Source: JAKEGN01 sp964465665 (GTDB lineage Bacteria > Pseudomonadota > Gammaproteobacteria > Steroidobacterales > Woeseiaceae). From it: a DNA stretch of 15,985 nucleotides. Positions 15,231 to 15,985 of this stretch are shown one piece after another (position 1 is the first letter of the stretch; each line of letters opens with the position of its first letter). The position numbers were made by a program, and so were the translations under genes. Location: NCBI GenBank assembly GCA_964465665.1, contig CAYXKM010000041.1, positions 1 to 15,985 of the forward strand, given 5' to 3'. Below the pieces are notes generated by a model, which did not search any database, had not been told where the DNA came from, and worked only from the letters and a program-made list of their open reading frames with translations.

Positions 15231-15940
15231 TGCGACCGCTCCGACAACAGTGCTTTCACCCGGCACAGGTCTTCCCACGCTTTTCGCTTCTGCGACGGAC
15301 TGCGCAACAAGTAAGCAGGATGATAAGTGACCAGCAAAGGCAAGCCGCCGTCCTTCAGGCTGTGCACCTTGCCACGCAACTGTCCCAGTGGCGCATCCGT
15401 ATTCAACAGATGATGTGCGGCAACGCGGCCGACCGCGAGAATGATGCGTGGATTCAAGAGCTCGATTTGCCGGTCAAGATGATTGCGGCAATGGCTCGCT
15501 TCCTCTGCGGTCGGATCGCGATTATCGGGCGGCCGGCATTTCAGTACGTTGGCTATGTAAACCTCGCTTCTGTTCAGGCCGATTGACCGCAACATCTCGT
15601 CCAGCAACTTGCCGGCGCGACCAACGAAAGGTTCGCCGCGACGATCTTCCTCTGCACCAGGTGCTTCGCCAATGATCATCAGGCGAGCGGTTTCGCTGCC
15701 GACTCCGAAAACCGTCTGTGTCCTGGTTTTGTGCAGGGCACACAAAGTGCAGGCCGCCACCTTTTTACGCAGTTGCTGCCAGTCCGGTATTGGAGTCGTA
15801 ACGTCCGTCGCGGCAACGTCTACGGCAGTGATGTCTACGGCAGTGACGTTTTCGACCGCTGCGGCAGCCGCTTCGCGCTGTTTCCACACATCGATACCAA
15901 GCGCGTCGAGATAGGCGCGCCGTCGCGTTTCAACAGTCAT
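15227..15940 (-). CDS. Family 4 (4Fe-4S) uracil-DNA glycosylase with psi-like N-terminal peptide
   Basis: This enzyme class removes uracil from DNA to start base-excision repair. The 237-residue protein has the four cluster cysteines Cys64, Cys67, Cys135 and Cys151 in the family 4 spacing. It also has the active-site loop GEAPGAEED (91-99), FVGRAGKLLD, NVLKCRPPDNR, and the HPAYLLR motif with His207. About 55 extra residues precede the catalytic domain. Residues 6-22 resemble the start of E. coli HolD, and 33-47 are a low-complexity linker of three 5-residue repeats (TAVDI, TAVDV, AATDV). ATG 15940 is the first possible start, because an in-frame TAG lies three codons upstream. No clear Shine-Dalgarno is seen. 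It overlaps rimI by 4 nt, in the position holD occupies in E. coli. Confidence 0.93.
   Translation of the reverse strand: MTVETRRRAYLDALGIDVWKQREAAAAAVENVTAVDITAVDVAATDVTTPIPDWQQLRKKVAACTLCALHKTRTQTVFGVGSETARLMIIGEAPGAEEDRRGEPFVGRAGKLLDEMLRSIGLNRSEVYIANVLKCRPPDNRDPTAEEASHCRNHLDRQIELLNPRIILAVGRVAAHHLLNTDAPLGQLRGKVHSLKDGGLPLLVTYHPAYLLRSPSQKRKAWEDLCRVKALLSERSQ
15239..15242 (-). promoter_or_regulatory. Ribosome binding site of rimI
   Basis: On the minus strand GGAG lies 8 nt before the GTG at 15230, inside the last codons of the glycosylase gene. It supports the GTG start over upstream in-frame codons. Confidence 0.65.
15800..15844 (-). repeat. 15-nt imperfect tandem repeat in the glycosylase linker
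   Basis: Three in-frame 15-nt units encode TAVDI, TAVDV and AATDV (residues 33-47). They lie between the psi-like N-terminal peptide and the catalytic domain, consistent with a flexible, length-variable linker. Confidence 0.7.
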
Positions 15941-15985
15941 ATTGTACTAACCGGAAGTGCACGGCATTCAGGTTCCCCTCGGCAG

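Noticed and set aside
15941..15946. TACAAT -10-like hexamer before the glycosylase (minus strand)
   Set aside because: It abuts the ATG, so transcription would start inside the gene, and no -35 is present at a suitable distance. The real promoter is probably outside the window.

Overview
This window reads as the core chromosome of a gammaproteobacterium. It is GC-rich by eye and densely packed, and several gene orders match those of E. coli, Pseudomonas and Xanthomonas: lptF-lptG divergent from pepA-holC-valS, a moxR-DUF58-tgpA trio, and rimI close to prfC. The exact order or family cannot be fixed from the sequence. There is no phage, insertion sequence, CRISPR array, tRNA or rRNA. No stretch of more than 300 bases lacks a gene; the longest gap (198-482) holds a cluster of REP palindromes.

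Layout. Positions 1-197 are the 3' end of an RDD-family membrane protein (+). After the REP cluster, lptG and lptF (minus, stop and start overlapping by 4 nt) encode the inner-membrane permease pair that extracts lipopolysaccharide. A 217-bp divergent spacer with a 13-bp palindrome separates lptF from pepA (leucyl aminopeptidase), holC (DNA polymerase III chi) and valS (valyl-tRNA synthetase), all on the plus strand. A 95-bp spacer with two inverted repeats then leads to a tight plus-strand operon: MoxR-type AAA+ ATPase, DUF58 membrane protein and TgpA-type periplasmic transglutaminase. This operon meets a minus-strand operon head to head at 11657-11813. A 91-nt palindromic element lies there; its minus-strand RNA forms an uninterrupted 19-bp outer stem.

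The minus-strand operon, in transcription order, is a family 4 (Fe-S) uracil-DNA glycosylase, rimI (ribosomal protein N-acetyltransferase), prfC (peptide chain release factor 3) and a UMF1-type major facilitator transporter. The glycosylase sits where E. coli carries holD (DNA polymerase III psi). Its extreme N-terminus resembles the psi peptide that docks on the clamp loader. A psi-like tail joined to a DNA-repair enzyme is the most interesting inference here.

Functionally the window combines envelope biogenesis (LptFG, TgpA operon), replication and repair (HolC, glycosylase), translation (ValS, RimI, RF3) and peptide turnover (PepA). Three gene junctions use the same GTGA overlap, with the downstream gene starting at GTG.
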